Part shown: piece by piece, positions 9,571 through 18,926 of the stretch
Layout: every line of letters starts with the position of its first letter
Position numbering within the stretch: position 1 is the first letter of the stretch
Assembly (NCBI GenBank): GCA_965262585.1
Contig: OZ253546.1
Span: 186,001-250,000 of the forward strand
Direction of reading: 5' to 3'
DNA: 64,000 nt
Origin: JAHRAW01 sp965262585
GTDB taxonomy: Bacteria > Pseudomonadota > Gammaproteobacteria > Arenicellales > Poriferihabitantaceae
Made by a program: the position numbers and the translations under genes
The notes under the pieces: generated by a model
What the model was told of the DNA's origin: nothing
Database searches by the model: none
Seen by the model: the letters and a program-made list of their open reading frames with translations, nothing else

Positions 9571-11280
9571 GGACGGCTAACGCCGCACCGCCGTCATTCT
9601 CGTGCCGCCAACTCGTTATTCCCGCGACAGCGGGAATGACGAGTTGGGGGACACGGGAATCCAGTACAACATGTAAGGAGCGGCTGGCGCCGGATTGTTT
9701 AACTGGATTCCCGATACGATGAAAAATATAGTCGCTGGCGCTCCTTATTTTTCTATCGTTCGGGAATGACGCACTTTTGATATTCCTCGTTTGCGGATAA
9801 GGACTCCCAGACTCGTCATTCTCGTGCCGCCAAGTCGTTATTCCTGCGACAGCAGGAATGACGACTTGGGGGACACGGGAATCCAGTAAAACATGCCGGC
9901 GAATGCCGACTCCTTATGCCGTTATTCCCGCGCAACTGGAATCCAGTACAACATGTAAGGAGCGGCTGGCGCCGGATTGTTTAACTGGATTCCCGATACG
10001 ATGAAAAATATGGTCGCTGGCGCTCCCTATTTTTCTATCGTTCGAGAATGACGGCCTTGCGATAGCCGACTCCCTACGCCGTTATTCCCGCGACAGCGGG
10101 AATCCAGTACAACATGTCCCGCGAGATCCGACTCATTATTACCCTTCTGGATTCCCGATACGATGAAAAATATAGTCGCTACCGCTCCTTATTTTTCTAT
10201 CGTTCGAGAATGACGACCTTGCGATAGCCGACTCCCCAGGGCCGTCATTCTCGTGCCGCCAAGTCGTTATTCCTGCGACAGCAGGAATAACGAGTTGGGG
10301 GACACGGGAATCCAGTAAAACATGCCGGCGATAGCCGACTCCCTACGCCGTTATTCCCGCGAAAGCGGGAATCCAGTACAACATGTGCGGCGAGATCCGA
10401 CTCCTTATTACCCTTCTGGATTCCCGATACGATGAAAAATATAGTCGCTGCCGCTCCTTATTTTTCTATCGTTCGAGAATGACGACAGGCCGCCGTCATT
10501 CTCGTGCCCCAACTCGTTATTTCCGCGACAGCGGGAATAACGAGTTGGGGACACGGGAATCCAGTAAAACATGCCGGCGAATGCCGACTCCTTACGCCGT
10601 TATTCCCGCGACAGCGGGAATCCAGTACAACATGTCCTGCGACAGCCGACTCATTATTAGCCTTCTGGATTCCCGATACGATGAAAAATATAGTCGCTAC
10701 CGCTCCTTATTTTTCTATCGTTCGAGAATGACGACCTTGCGATAGCCGACTCCCCAGGGCCGTCATTCTCGTGCCCCCAAGTCGTTATTCACGCGACAGC
10801 GGGAATAACGACTTGGGGGACACGGGAATCCAGTTAAACATGCCGGCGAATGCCGACTCCCTACGCCGTTATTCCCGCGAAAGCGGGAATCCAGTACAAC
10901 ATGTAAGGAGCGGCTGGCGCCGGATTGTTTAACTGGATTCCCGATACGATGAAAAATATAGTCGCTGGCGCTCCTTATTTTTCTATCGTTCGGGAATGAC
11001 GACGTACCGCCGTCATTCTCGTGCCGCCAAGTCGTTATTCACGCGACAGCGGGAATAACGACTTGGGGGACACGGGAATCCAGTAAAACATGCCGGCGAA
11101 TGCCGACTCCCTACGCCGTTATTCCCGCGGCAGCGGGAATCCAGTACAACATGCCCTGCGACAGCCGACTCCTTATTACCCTTCTGGATTCCCGATACGA
11201 TGAAAAATATGGTCGCTGGCGCTCCCTATTTTTCTATCGTTCGAGAATGACGAACTTGCGACAGCCGACTCCTTATTTGG
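9571..11280. repeat. Gene-free cluster of interleaved palindromic repeats
   Basis: About 1.7 kb built of a higher-order repeat. The marker GGATTCCCGATACGATGAAA occurs seven times, at 9705, 9987, 10149, 10418, 10667, 10935 and 11186. Between the markers are two hairpin types. One is a 36-45 bp stem with a GACA loop (9608-9647, 9830-9869, 10259-10298, 10507-10550, 10774-10818, 11027-11066). The other is a shorter ATTCCCGC-N4-GCGGGAAT element followed by CCAGTA. The units are in inverted orientation to those at 1-415. Open frames here (for example 10383-10745) only follow the repeat. It is not a CRISPR array: there are no unique equal-length spacers. Confidence 0.92.
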
Positions 11281-11350
11281 GTTGAGTACCGAGGGGGAAA
11301 GCCATACACTTTGCTTTTTTCTGGTTACTTTTAGGTTACAAGGTCAGTTG

Positions 11351-12001
11351 CTCGGTATTTCCAAAACTAGTTTACCTTCGGGCCTTGAATGTGTGGGCTT
11401 GGAATGCGTGCGTGGGCGGCGGTCGCTTTTTCGGGGGGTGCGTTTTCGGGTGGGTGCCGGGGAGATGCTGCAAATTCGTGGCGAGAATGGTGCGGGAAAA
11501 ACTTCGTTGATTCGGTTGTTGTGCGGCTTGAGCCTGCCTGAATCTGGGGAAGTGCGGTGGGGCGGCGTGCCTATCTTGAAAAATCGTCCGGATTATTACC
11601 GCGCTCTCGCCTACCTCGGCCACCGCACCGCGCTCAACGGGGATCTAACGCCGCCGGAAAACCTCATCGCCACGCACGCCTTGAGTGGCCGCGCCGCTAC
11701 CTTTTCGGTACACGAAGCGTTGCAGAAACTAGGGCTGGATGATTGCATTCACCTGCCCTGCGGGGTGCTTTCCGCCGGTCAGAGTCGGCGCGTGGCTCTC
11801 GCCGGAATGTTGTTGCGTCCCGGCGGCATCTGGATTCTCGATGAACCGGCCGGCGCGTTGGATGAATCCGCGTTGTGTTTGCTGGAACAAATGCTCGGCG
11901 ATCAGATTGCGGCGGGCGGTATGGTGATTTTCACTAGCCATCGGGAACTATCGCCGCGTGGAGTGCGCGCCCAAGAAATCAACCTAGCGCAATTTCAATG
12001 A
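11351..12001 (+). CDS. ccmA: Haem exporter ATP-binding protein CcmA
   Basis: ABC ATPase of the CcmAB complex, which releases haem-loaded CcmE during cytochrome c maturation at the inner membrane. Visible motifs: Walker A GENGAGKTS, signature LSAGQSRR, Walker B GGIWILDEP, and a late switch histidine (FTSHRE). The start is uncertain. The frame is open from a TTG at 11282, but family-like sequence begins only at LECVGLECVRG, so the TTG at 11351 (216 residues, near the family length of about 205) is preferred; a GTG at 11393 is also possible. The stop overlaps the ccmB start (ATGA). This is the first gene of the operon, directly after the repeat cluster. Confidence 0.9.
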   Translation, partial: LGISKTSLPSGLECVGLECVRGRRSLFRGVRFRVGAGEMLQIRGENGAGKTSLIRLLCGLSLPESGEVRWGGVPILKNRPDYYRALAYLGHRTALNGDLTPPENLIATHALSGRAATFSVHEALQKLGLDDCIHLPCGVLSAGQSRRVALAGMLLRPGGIWILDEPAGALDESALCLLEQMLGDQIAAGGMVIFTSHRELSPRGVRAQEINLAQFQ

Positions 12002-12687
12002 ACGCGCCAACCACCCCATTGTCGAGCACCTTTGTCGCGCTGTTGCGCCGCGACCTTGCGGTTGCCTGTCGGCGGCGTGGCGAGTTGCTGCATCCGTTGC
12101 TGTTTTTTGTGATTACCGTGTCGCTGTTTCCGTTGGCGTTAAATCCCGACCCGGTTTTTCTCGGAAAAATCGCCCCGGCGGTGTTGTGGGTGGCGGCGTT
12201 GCTGGCGACTCTGCTTGCCCTGCCCGGCGTGTTCACGAGCGATTATGAAGACGGCTCATTGGAACAACTGCTCATCAGCCCGCATCCGCCCACGCTGCTG
12301 GTGTCCGCCAAGATGCTGGTGCATTGGCTGGTCACCGGCGTGCCGCTGATTATTATCTCGCCACTGCTGGCTGAAATGTTATACCTGCCCCGCCACGCAT
12401 TGCCGGATTTGTTGTGGAGCCTGCTGCTGGGCACTCCGGCGCTGAGTCTGGTGGGTGCCATCGGTGCCGCCCTGACTCTGGCGGCACGGCGAAGCGGGGT
12501 ATTGCTGGCGTTGCTGGTTCTGCCTTTGTATGTGCCGGTGCTGTTGTTCGGTGCGGGTGCGGTGCGCGCGGCGACCATCGGCGTTGACCCCACCGCACCA
12601 TTGCTATTGCTGGGAGCGATGTCGCTACTGGCCCTCGCCTTGACACCCCTCACCGTGGTGGCGGCATTGCGTGCCGGGTTGAACTGA
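11998..12687 (+). CDS. ccmB: Haem exporter membrane protein CcmB
   Basis: A 229-residue polytopic membrane protein with about six hydrophobic segments. It is the permease partner of CcmA. The N-terminus (LLRRDLAVACRRRGELLHPL) and the segment with the F.SDYEDGSLEQLL motif are typical of CcmB. The start overlaps the ccmA stop by four bases, which indicates translational coupling. It works with CcmA, CcmC and CcmE in ATP-dependent release of haem from the CcmC/CcmE complex. Confidence 0.94.
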   Translation: MNAPTTPLSSTFVALLRRDLAVACRRRGELLHPLLFFVITVSLFPLALNPDPVFLGKIAPAVLWVAALLATLLALPGVFTSDYEDGSLEQLLISPHPPTLLVSAKMLVHWLVTGVPLIIISPLLAEMLYLPRHALPDLLWSLLLGTPALSLVGAIGAALTLAARRSGVLLALLVLPLYVPVLLFGAGAVRAATIGVDPTAPLLLLGAMSLLALALTPLTVVAALRAGLN

Positions 12688-12751
12688 TTGGCAACCGAAA
12701 CACCTTCCGAATAAAGTAAAATACAATCTCCAAGCGGTTCTCAAATCTGTT

Positions 12752-13549
12752 ATGTCTTCGCCGATAAATCCCCCCTCGGAACAACCTGAACCGCCCCATT
12801 CGAGGCAGGCCAACTGGCGTATAAAATTCCTGCAACTCGCTTCGCCGCCGCATTTTTACCGGTTTGCCGCGCAATGGTCGAAATGGCTTGGCTGGTTAGC
12901 GTTGTTGTTGTTTGCCGCCGGTGCTTACGGCGGGCTGGTGTTGGCACCGGCGGATTATCAGATGGGCGACAGTTACCGAATTCTTTATGTCCACGCACCG
13001 GCGGCGTGGATGTCGATGTTTGTGTACGCATTCATGGCGACAGCCGCCGCCACCGGATTAATCTGGCACATGAAACTTGGCGACGCCGTTGCCCGCGCTT
13101 GCGCTCCGCTGGGGGCGGCTTTCACTTTATGCGCGCTGGTGACCGGATCATTGTGGGGCAAACCCACTTGGGGCACTTACTGGGTGTGGGATGCGCGGCT
13201 GACTTCCGAGTTGGTGTTGTTGTTTTTATTTCTCGGCTACATCGCATTATCCAACGCCCTGGACGACCGGCGTTCGGCTTCCCGGGCGGCGGCGGTGCTG
13301 GCGTTGGTGGGCGTGGTGAACTTGCCCATCATTCATTTTTCGGTGGAATGGTGGAACACTTTACATCAAGGCGCGAGCGTCACCAAATTCGGGCGACCCA
13401 GCATGGATACTCGAATGCTGATTCCGCTGCTGATCATGTTCGCCGCTTTCAAAGTGTATTTCTTTTCCGTGATGCTGAGCCGGACGCGCTGTGAATTACT
13501 CGAACTGGAACGGCGTACCAAGTGGGTGGAGGCGTTGGTTCGTGGCTGA
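12752..13549 (+). CDS. ccmC: Haem exporter protein CcmC
   Basis: A 265-residue haem-handling membrane protein. It carries the tryptophan-rich WWD-type motif (WGKPTWGTYWVWDARLTSEL) between two haem-ligand histidine regions (LYVHAPAAWM and FSVEWWNTLHQ). CcmC loads haem covalently onto the CcmE chaperone in the periplasm. A 64-nt gap follows ccmB, the largest in the operon, and no strong ribosome binding site is seen, so the start could be shifted within the unusual proline-rich first 25 residues. The 3' end overlaps ccmD. Confidence 0.95.
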   Translation: MSSPINPPSEQPEPPHSRQANWRIKFLQLASPPHFYRFAAQWSKWLGWLALLLFAAGAYGGLVLAPADYQMGDSYRILYVHAPAAWMSMFVYAFMATAAATGLIWHMKLGDAVARACAPLGAAFTLCALVTGSLWGKPTWGTYWVWDARLTSELVLLFLFLGYIALSNALDDRRSASRAAAVLALVGVVNLPIIHFSVEWWNTLHQGASVTKFGRPSMDTRMLIPLLIMFAAFKVYFFSVMLSRTRCELLELERRTKWVEALVRG

Positions 13550-13733
13550 GTTTTTACACATGGGCGGGTATGGGTTTTATGTATGGTGCAGTTACGGCAT
13601 CGTAGTCGCGGTGTTGTGCGGCAATTATGTTTGGGCGTGGATGTTAAGGAAAAAATTGTTTCGGGAGTTGGCTGTAGAATTAGCCGCCACCAAGTCGGCG
13701 CACAAATCACCACAACACCACCCACAACCATGA
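13542..13733 (+). CDS. ccmD: Haem exporter accessory protein CcmD
   Basis: A small single-TM protein of 63 residues that tethers CcmE to CcmC. The sequence MGGYGFYVWCSYGIV and the following basic stretch (LRKKLFREL) are characteristic of CcmD. The GTG at 13542 is chosen because GGAGG lies at 13528-13532, nine bases upstream, and the product then begins AEFLHMGGYGF. It overlaps ccmC by 8 bases and ccmE by four (ATGA). The C-terminus carries a short His/Gln/Pro-rich tail. Confidence 0.9.
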   Translation: MAEFLHMGGYGFYVWCSYGIVVAVLCGNYVWAWMLRKKLFRELAVELAATKSAHKSPQHHPQP

Positions 13734-14173
13734 GACCACAACGCCGACAAAGGCTGATGCTAATCGCCCTGCTGCTGACCGTGGTCGGCGGTGCCGTGGC
13801 GTTGGCACTGACCGCGCTTGAAAAAAACATCAACCTGTTTTTCAGCCCCACGCAGGTGCACGCCGGTGAAGCACCGAGCGGCGACACTTTCCGCCTCGGC
13901 GGCATGGTGGTGACCAACAGCGTCCGCCGCAACGACACCGACCTCTCGGTGAACTTCGCGCTGACCGATACCGCGAGCACCGTAAAGGTCGTCTACACCG
14001 GCATCCTGCCGGATTTGTTTCGTGAGGGGCAAGGAATAGTCGCGCTTGGGGTTATGCGCGGCGATGTGTTTGTGGCGCAGCAAGTGCTTGCCAAGCATGA
14101 CGAAACCTACATGCCGCCGGAAGTGAGCGACGCGCTCAAGGCCGCCAATCAAAACCGCTACGACACGCAATGA
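13730..14173 (+). CDS. ccmE: Cytochrome c-type biogenesis haem chaperone CcmE
   Basis: A 147-residue periplasmic haem chaperone with an N-terminal signal anchor (residues about 9-29). The covalent haem-binding His123 lies in LAKHDETYMPPEV, with Tyr127 the likely axial ligand, matching E. coli His130/Tyr134. The OB-fold strand VYTGILPDLFREGQG is present. The ATG at 13730 overlaps the ccmD stop and fits family length; the frame is open further upstream, but that part runs through ccmD. It receives haem from CcmC and passes it to CcmF. Confidence 0.96.
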   Translation: MRPQRRQRLMLIALLLTVVGGAVALALTALEKNINLFFSPTQVHAGEAPSGDTFRLGGMVVTNSVRRNDTDLSVNFALTDTASTVKVVYTGILPDLFREGQGIVALGVMRGDVFVAQQVLAKHDETYMPPEVSDALKAANQNRYDTQ

Positions 14174-14207
14174 TTCTTGAACATGACTCATAACATGATT
14201 CCCGAAT

Positions 14208-16205
14208 ATGATTCCTGAATTGGGACAGTTTGCGCTGATTCTGGCGCTGGTGGTGGCGCTCCTGCAATCGGTCTTTCCATTATATGGCTCGCTCGCCAAT
14301 GTGCCTGCGTGGGTTGCGCTGGCGCGTCCCGCGGCGCGTTGCCAACTGCTACTGGTGGCGGTGGCGTTCGCTTGCTTGACTTATTCTTTCATCATCAGCG
14401 ATTTTTCCGTCGCTTATGCAGCCAATCATTCCAACAGTCACTTGCCCTTGTTATACCGTATTTCCGGCGTGTGGGGCGGCCACGAAGGGTCGCTCTTGTT
14501 ATGGAGTTTGATTTTGGCGTTGTGGAGCGGCGCGGTGGCGGCGTTCACCCGACAAATCCCGGACTTCATCATCGCACGAGTGCTGTCGGTCATGGCGATG
14601 ATTAGCATCGGCTTTTTGCTGTTCATGCTGCTGACTTCCAACCCCTTTGCGCGATTGTTTCCGGTGCCGCTGGAGGGGCGCGATCTCAACCCGCTACTGC
14701 AGGACATCGGCCTCGCCATTCATCCGCCCATGCTGTATGTCGGCTATGTCGGCTTCTCGGTGGCTTTCGCTTTCGCCATCGCTGCGTTGATTGGCGGTAG
14801 ATTGGACGGCGCATGGGCGCGCTGGTCGCGGCCCTGGACCAATGTCGCTTGGGTGTTTTTGACCATCGGCATTGCCCTCGGTTCGTGGTGGGCGTATTAC
14901 GAACTCGGCTGGGGCGGCTGGTGGTTCTGGGATCCGGTGGAAAACGCTTCGTTCATGCCGTGGCTGGTGGGCACTGCCTTAATCCATTCGCTGGCGGCAA
15001 CGGAAAAACGCGGCGTCTTCAAGGCGTGGACGGTTTTGCTGGCGGTATTCGCCTTTTCGCTGTCGCTGCTCGGCACCTTTCTGGTGCGCTCCGGGGTGCT
15101 GACTTCGGTGCATGCGTTTGCCACGGATCCGGCACGCGGCTTGTTTATTCTGATATTCCTCGGCGTGGTCATCGGCGGCTCGCTGGCATTGTATGCATGG
15201 CGCGCGCCGAAGGTGGTCAGTCGCGTGGGGTTTTCCCTGGTCTCCCGTGAGACGGCCATCCTCATCAACAACGTGTTTCTCGGTACGCTGTGTTTCGCGG
15301 TATTAACCGGCACTTTGTATCCGCTAATCCTCGATGCGCTGGGCGGCGCTAAAATCTCCGTGGGCGAGCCTTATTTCAATTTCTTATTCGCGGTAATCGG
15401 GGCGCCATTGGTGCTGTTTATCGGAGTCGGCGCGATGTTGCGCTGGAAAAAAGACCGCGCCGCACGGATCGCTTTACCGCTGGTGGCACCGGCGTTGTTC
15501 AGCGTGGTAGTCGGGCTGCTGTTTCCCCTGCAAATGTCCCATTACTCGTTGAACGCCGCGCTTGGCATCGCCCTCGGCTGCTGGATCATCGTGACCGCAT
15601 TACTGACGCTGCATCAGCGAAGCGGCTCGCAAATCAATCTGAAAAAAAATCTGCGCGGGTTGATGAACACGCCGCGCGCGGTATACGGCATGACTATCGC
15701 TCATGCCGGTGTCGGCGTGTTCATCATCGGCGTCACTTGCACCAACGCTTACAGCATCGAAAAAGATGTGCGCATGGCTGCCGGCGAGACCTTTTCCGTG
15801 GCCGGTTATGAGTTTCAATTCAACGGCGTGACCGATCACCGGGGAACCAACTATGATGCGGTGCGGGGGGAATTTCTGGTCACCCGAAAGCGGCAACCGG
15901 TGGCCATACTGCATCCGGAAAAGCGCACTTATTTGGTGCAACAAAACCCCATGACCGAAGCCGCCATTGACCCCGGATTTACTCGTGATTTGTATGTCGC
16001 GCTCGGTGAGCCGCTGGATGGCAATGCGGCATGGGCGGTGCGAATTTACTACAAGCCCTTTATCCGTTGGATCTGGTGCGGGGCGTTGGTGATGGCATTG
16101 GGCGGGCTGCTGGCGGCAACCGACAAACGCTACCGGCGACCACGGGTGAAAGATGCCACCGCAAGCGCGAGCGCAAACACGGACGCGGTAATGCCGGCGA
16201 CATGA
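14208..16205 (+). CDS. ccmF: Cytochrome c haem lyase subunit CcmF
   Basis: A 665-residue polytopic membrane protein, the normal length for CcmF. It has the WWD motif WGGWWFWDPVENASFMPWL and the conserved histidines expected for haem b and transferred haem (for example VWGGHEGSLLLW, IHPPMLYVGY, and the segment around SVHAFATDP). It transfers haem from CcmE to CXXCH motifs of apocytochromes together with CcmH/I. The 3' end overlaps ccmG by four bases. Confidence 0.97.
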   Translation: MIPELGQFALILALVVALLQSVFPLYGSLANVPAWVALARPAARCQLLLVAVAFACLTYSFIISDFSVAYAANHSNSHLPLLYRISGVWGGHEGSLLLWSLILALWSGAVAAFTRQIPDFIIARVLSVMAMISIGFLLFMLLTSNPFARLFPVPLEGRDLNPLLQDIGLAIHPPMLYVGYVGFSVAFAFAIAALIGGRLDGAWARWSRPWTNVAWVFLTIGIALGSWWAYYELGWGGWWFWDPVENASFMPWLVGTALIHSLAATEKRGVFKAWTVLLAVFAFSLSLLGTFLVRSGVLTSVHAFATDPARGLFILIFLGVVIGGSLALYAWRAPKVVSRVGFSLVSRETAILINNVFLGTLCFAVLTGTLYPLILDALGGAKISVGEPYFNFLFAVIGAPLVLFIGVGAMLRWKKDRAARIALPLVAPALFSVVVGLLFPLQMSHYSLNAALGIALGCWIIVTALLTLHQRSGSQINLKKNLRGLMNTPRAVYGMTIAHAGVGVFIIGVTCTNAYSIEKDVRMAAGETFSVAGYEFQFNGVTDHRGTNYDAVRGEFLVTRKRQPVAILHPEKRTYLVQQNPMTEAAIDPGFTRDLYVALGEPLDGNAAWAVRIYYKPFIRWIWCGALVMALGGLLAATDKRYRRPRVKDATASASANTDAVMPAT

Positions 16206-16747
16206 ACCGCTTTGTCGTTCCGCTGCTGGTGTTCATCGTCTTGATTGGCTTCCTCGGAGTCGGGCTGCGATTGAACCCGCGAGAATTGCCCTCGCCTTTC
16301 ATCAATCAACCGGCACCGGCTTTTTCGGTGTCAGGGTTACCGGGACTGTCGCCACCACAAGAAGAATTTAGCAACGCGCAGATGAAGGGTAGCGTGTGGT
16401 TGCTCAATGTGTGGGCGTCTTGGTGCGTGGCGTGCCGCACCGAGCATCCGTTGTTCAACCGCTTGGCCGCCGCCGACATCGTGCCTATCGTCGGCCTCAA
16501 CTACAAAGACAACGCCGATGACGCCGCCGCATGGTTGCAACGGCTTGGCAATCCCTACGCCCACATCCCCTACGACCCGGAGGGCGAAGTCGGCATTGAA
16601 TACGGCGTTTATGGCGTGCCTGAAACCTATCTCATCGACAAGACCGGCGTGATTCGCTTCAAGCAAGTCGGCGCGGTTACCGAGGATATATTGCAACACG
16701 AGTTGCTACCGCTCATCGAAAAATTGCGCGAGGCGCGGGCACCTTGA
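16202..16747 (+). CDS. ccmG: Thiol:disulfide interchange protein CcmG/DsbE
   Basis: A membrane-anchored periplasmic thioredoxin of 181 residues with an N-terminal TM segment (about residues 5-24). The active site is WASWCVAC, and the conserved cis-Pro region is GVYGVPETYLIDKTG. It reduces apocytochrome c or CcmH disulfides before haem attachment. The ATG at 16202 overlaps the ccmF stop (ATGA). The longer upstream frame lies within ccmF and is not used. Confidence 0.95.
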   Translation: MNRFVVPLLVFIVLIGFLGVGLRLNPRELPSPFINQPAPAFSVSGLPGLSPPQEEFSNAQMKGSVWLLNVWASWCVACRTEHPLFNRLAAADIVPIVGLNYKDNADDAAAWLQRLGNPYAHIPYDPEGEVGIEYGVYGVPETYLIDKTGVIRFKQVGAVTEDILQHELLPLIEKLREARAP

Positions 16748-17208
16748 TTCGCTTTGTCTCAATCGTTTTGATATTCATCCTTGGGGTTCCCGGTTTCGCA
16801 CCCGCTCAAGTCGATGCAACGCGATTTGAAAATGCCCGACAGGAATCTTTATACGGCGATTTGATTGGCGAGTTGCGGTGTTTGGTATGCGCCAATCAGA
16901 GTTTGTCCGATTCCAATTCCGATTTGGCGAAGGACTTGCGCGGCAAGGTTCGCGAGCGGGTGCTTGGCGGGCAAAGCCGCAATGAAATCGTAGACTATAT
17001 GGTGGCCAGATACGGCGAGTATGTGTTGTATCGCCCGCGATTTTCTCCGGCAAACTTTTTTCTGTGGGTGGCACCGTTTGTGGCGGCGTTGGCCGGGCTT
17101 GGATTCGTACTCTTCCTTGCTTCGGGAAAATCCCGGCGGCGCCCGGCGCCCTATTCCGCCGAGCAGTTGCAAAAAGCGCGTTCACTACTCGAAGACGAGG
17201 AGTCTTGA
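16744..17208 (+). CDS. ccmH: Cytochrome c-type biogenesis protein CcmH
   Basis: A 154-residue thiol oxidoreductase of the haem lyase complex. It has an N-terminal signal peptide (about residues 1-21), the LRCLVCANQ motif with the CXXC pair that contacts apocytochromes, and a C-terminal TM segment (FFLWVAPFVAALAGLGFVLFL). It starts with TTG overlapping the ccmG stop. It corresponds to the short N-terminal type of CcmH; the TPR part is encoded separately by the next gene. Confidence 0.95.
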   Translation: MIRFVSIVLIFILGVPGFAPAQVDATRFENARQESLYGDLIGELRCLVCANQSLSDSNSDLAKDLRGKVRERVLGGQSRNEIVDYMVARYGEYVLYRPRFSPANFFLWVAPFVAALAGLGFVLFLASGKSRRRPAPYSAEQLQKARSLLEDEES

Positions 17209-18473
17209 TGTTTTTGTTTAGCCTGAGCGCCTTGACCCTCGTTGCAGTGGTCACCGTAATGCTGCTGCCGGCCCTGCTCAGCCGCCGGTCAGTGAGCCGA
17301 GACGACAGCGCGCAACAAAATATCCGCATCGCCCAGCGACGACTCGGGGAACTCGACCCGGCGGCCAACCCCGATGACGACTCAACCGTGGCACAAACAC
17401 AGGCCGACATCGAAGCGGCACTGTTGGATGATTTGCAGGAAGACCCATATCAGCATCCTAGTTCGCCGAAAAAACCGGGCATGGCGTGGACGGTGTCGAT
17501 TGCGGCGATGATTCCCCTTCTCAGCATCGGTTTATACCTCCTGCTAGGCACACCGGCGGCGTTGACAACCGACTCCCTAATTTCATCTTCGCAAAACTCG
17601 ACTACGGAAAATTCAGCCACGCAAAAAGCCCCGCCGGTGGAAGTGCTGGTGGCGCAACTCGAAGAAAAACTGGCGGCCAATCCGGGCGATATCGAGGGCT
17701 GGGCGTTGGCCGGAAAAACCTATATGAGCCTCGGGCGTTTCAACGAAGCCGAGCGCGCCTACCGGACGCTAAATCAACTGGTCGGCGATGATCCCCATGC
17801 ACTAACCGCCTGGGCGGACGCTGCGCTCATGGCCAATGACGGCGTTTTTTCCCCGCAGATTCGGGCGCGTGTTGAGCGCGCTCTGGAGTTGCGCCCCGAA
17901 TACGACAACGCCCTGTGGATAGCCGCTTTGGAAGCCGAATCCCGTGGTGGGTATGACCGCGCCTTGAAATATCTGGAACGACTGCTGCCGCTCGTCGACG
18001 GCCGGGGCGTGACCGATGTGAATGAATTCATCACGCGAATACGGGGGTTAATGCAATCCACGGCGAGCGGATCGCCCGCTGAATCCGAGACCAATTCAAC
18101 CGCCGGGACCGGGGCGTTAAAAGTGCGAGTCAGCATCGCCCCGGAACTGGCCGGGCAGGTTCGTGCCGACCAGCGGATTTACATCTTCGCAAAAGCCGTC
18201 AACGGGCCGCCGATGCCGTTGGCGGTAAGCCGTCACCGCGCATCGGAATTGCCCGTGTCCGTCATTCTGGACGATTCCATGGCGATGATAGCGGGAATGA
18301 AAATCTCGGCTTTTGAACAGGTGTCGGTTACCGCACGGCTGTCCCGCTCCGAAAACTCCGGCGGCCCGGGAGCCCAGCCGGGGGACTTCGAAAGCACCGC
18401 GATGATCGCCCACACGGGTGATCAAACGCTGTTGGAACTCGTTATTAACCGAGTGGTTGGCGCCGAGCAGTAA
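17208..18473 (+). CDS. ccmI: Cytochrome c-type biogenesis TPR protein CcmI
   Basis: A 421-residue protein with two N-terminal TM segments (about residues 4-24 and 95-115) separated by a cytoplasmic loop. A periplasmic TPR region follows (GWALAGKTYMSLGRFNEAERAY ... and further helical repeats), then a C-terminal beta-rich domain (VRVSIAPELAGQV). CcmI binds the C-terminal helix of apocytochromes and presents them to the lyase. The ATG at 17208 sits one base past the ccmH stop and is preceded by GACGAGGAG. It ends the operon, converging on the bactofilin gene with a 6-nt gap. Confidence 0.93.
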   Translation: MFLFSLSALTLVAVVTVMLLPALLSRRSVSRDDSAQQNIRIAQRRLGELDPAANPDDDSTVAQTQADIEAALLDDLQEDPYQHPSSPKKPGMAWTVSIAAMIPLLSIGLYLLLGTPAALTTDSLISSSQNSTTENSATQKAPPVEVLVAQLEEKLAANPGDIEGWALAGKTYMSLGRFNEAERAYRTLNQLVGDDPHALTAWADAALMANDGVFSPQIRARVERALELRPEYDNALWIAALEAESRGGYDRALKYLERLLPLVDGRGVTDVNEFITRIRGLMQSTASGSPAESETNSTAGTGALKVRVSIAPELAGQVRADQRIYIFAKAVNGPPMPLAVSRHRASELPVSVILDDSMAMIAGMKISAFEQVSVTARLSRSENSGGPGAQPGDFESTAMIAHTGDQTLLELVINRVVGAEQ

Positions 18474-18479
18474 CGCGGT

Positions 18480-18926
18480 TTAACTGGTACTTTCCTGGGT
18501 ACTTTTCCGGGTACTTTTTCGTTCGGCGAAGGGGCTGGTTTCGGCGGCAAAATCCACTACTTTGGCGTCGCCGGGTTTCCTGCGAATGCTCTGGCCCTGG
18601 AATAAGCCGCCGCTGTCGATGGCGAGGCTGGCGGCGGTCAACTGGCCTTCGATCTCCCCGCCGGACAGCAATTCAATGGACTCGCATTCGGCGTTGCCAA
18701 AAAACTTGCCGGCGACGATGAGTTTCTGCGCCTTCAGTTCGCACTTTACGACCCCGGATTTACCGATGGAGACGCTGTTGGTGGAGTTGATGTCGCCGTT
18801 GAATTCGCCGTCAATGTGAAGCGAGCATTTTATCTCAGCCTTTCCGGTGAAAGCAGATCCAGTTGCGATAGTTGTAATGTTGGATGCGTGATCTGTTTGT
18901 TGATCAGGTTTATTAAAGATTGCCAT
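18480..18926 (-). CDS. Bactofilin (polymer-forming cytoskeletal protein)
   Basis: A 148-residue protein with the central right-handed beta-helix of bactofilins (DUF583): regular hydrophobic/glycine spacing from about IATGSAFTGKAEIKC to AIDSGGLFQGQ, flanked by short disordered ends. Bactofilins form membrane-associated filaments that position cell-wall enzymes. A strong AGGAG sits upstream of the ATG at 18926. The first 97 bases overlap, in another frame, the 3' end of the upstream M23 peptidase gene, a partner commonly found with bactofilins. Confidence 0.92.
   Translation of the reverse strand: MAIFNKPDQQTDHASNITTIATGSAFTGKAEIKCSLHIDGEFNGDINSTNSVSIGKSGVVKCELKAQKLIVAGKFFGNAECESIELLSGGEIEGQLTAASLAIDSGGLFQGQSIRRKPGDAKVVDFAAETSPFAERKSTRKSTQESTS

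Noticed and set aside
10383..10745. Open frame in the repeat cluster
   Set aside because: Repeats its own sequence with the 250-270 bp unit; non-coding.
9571..11280. Possible CRISPR array
   Set aside because: The repeats are long, interleaved and palindromic, with no unique spacers of constant length and no cas genes.
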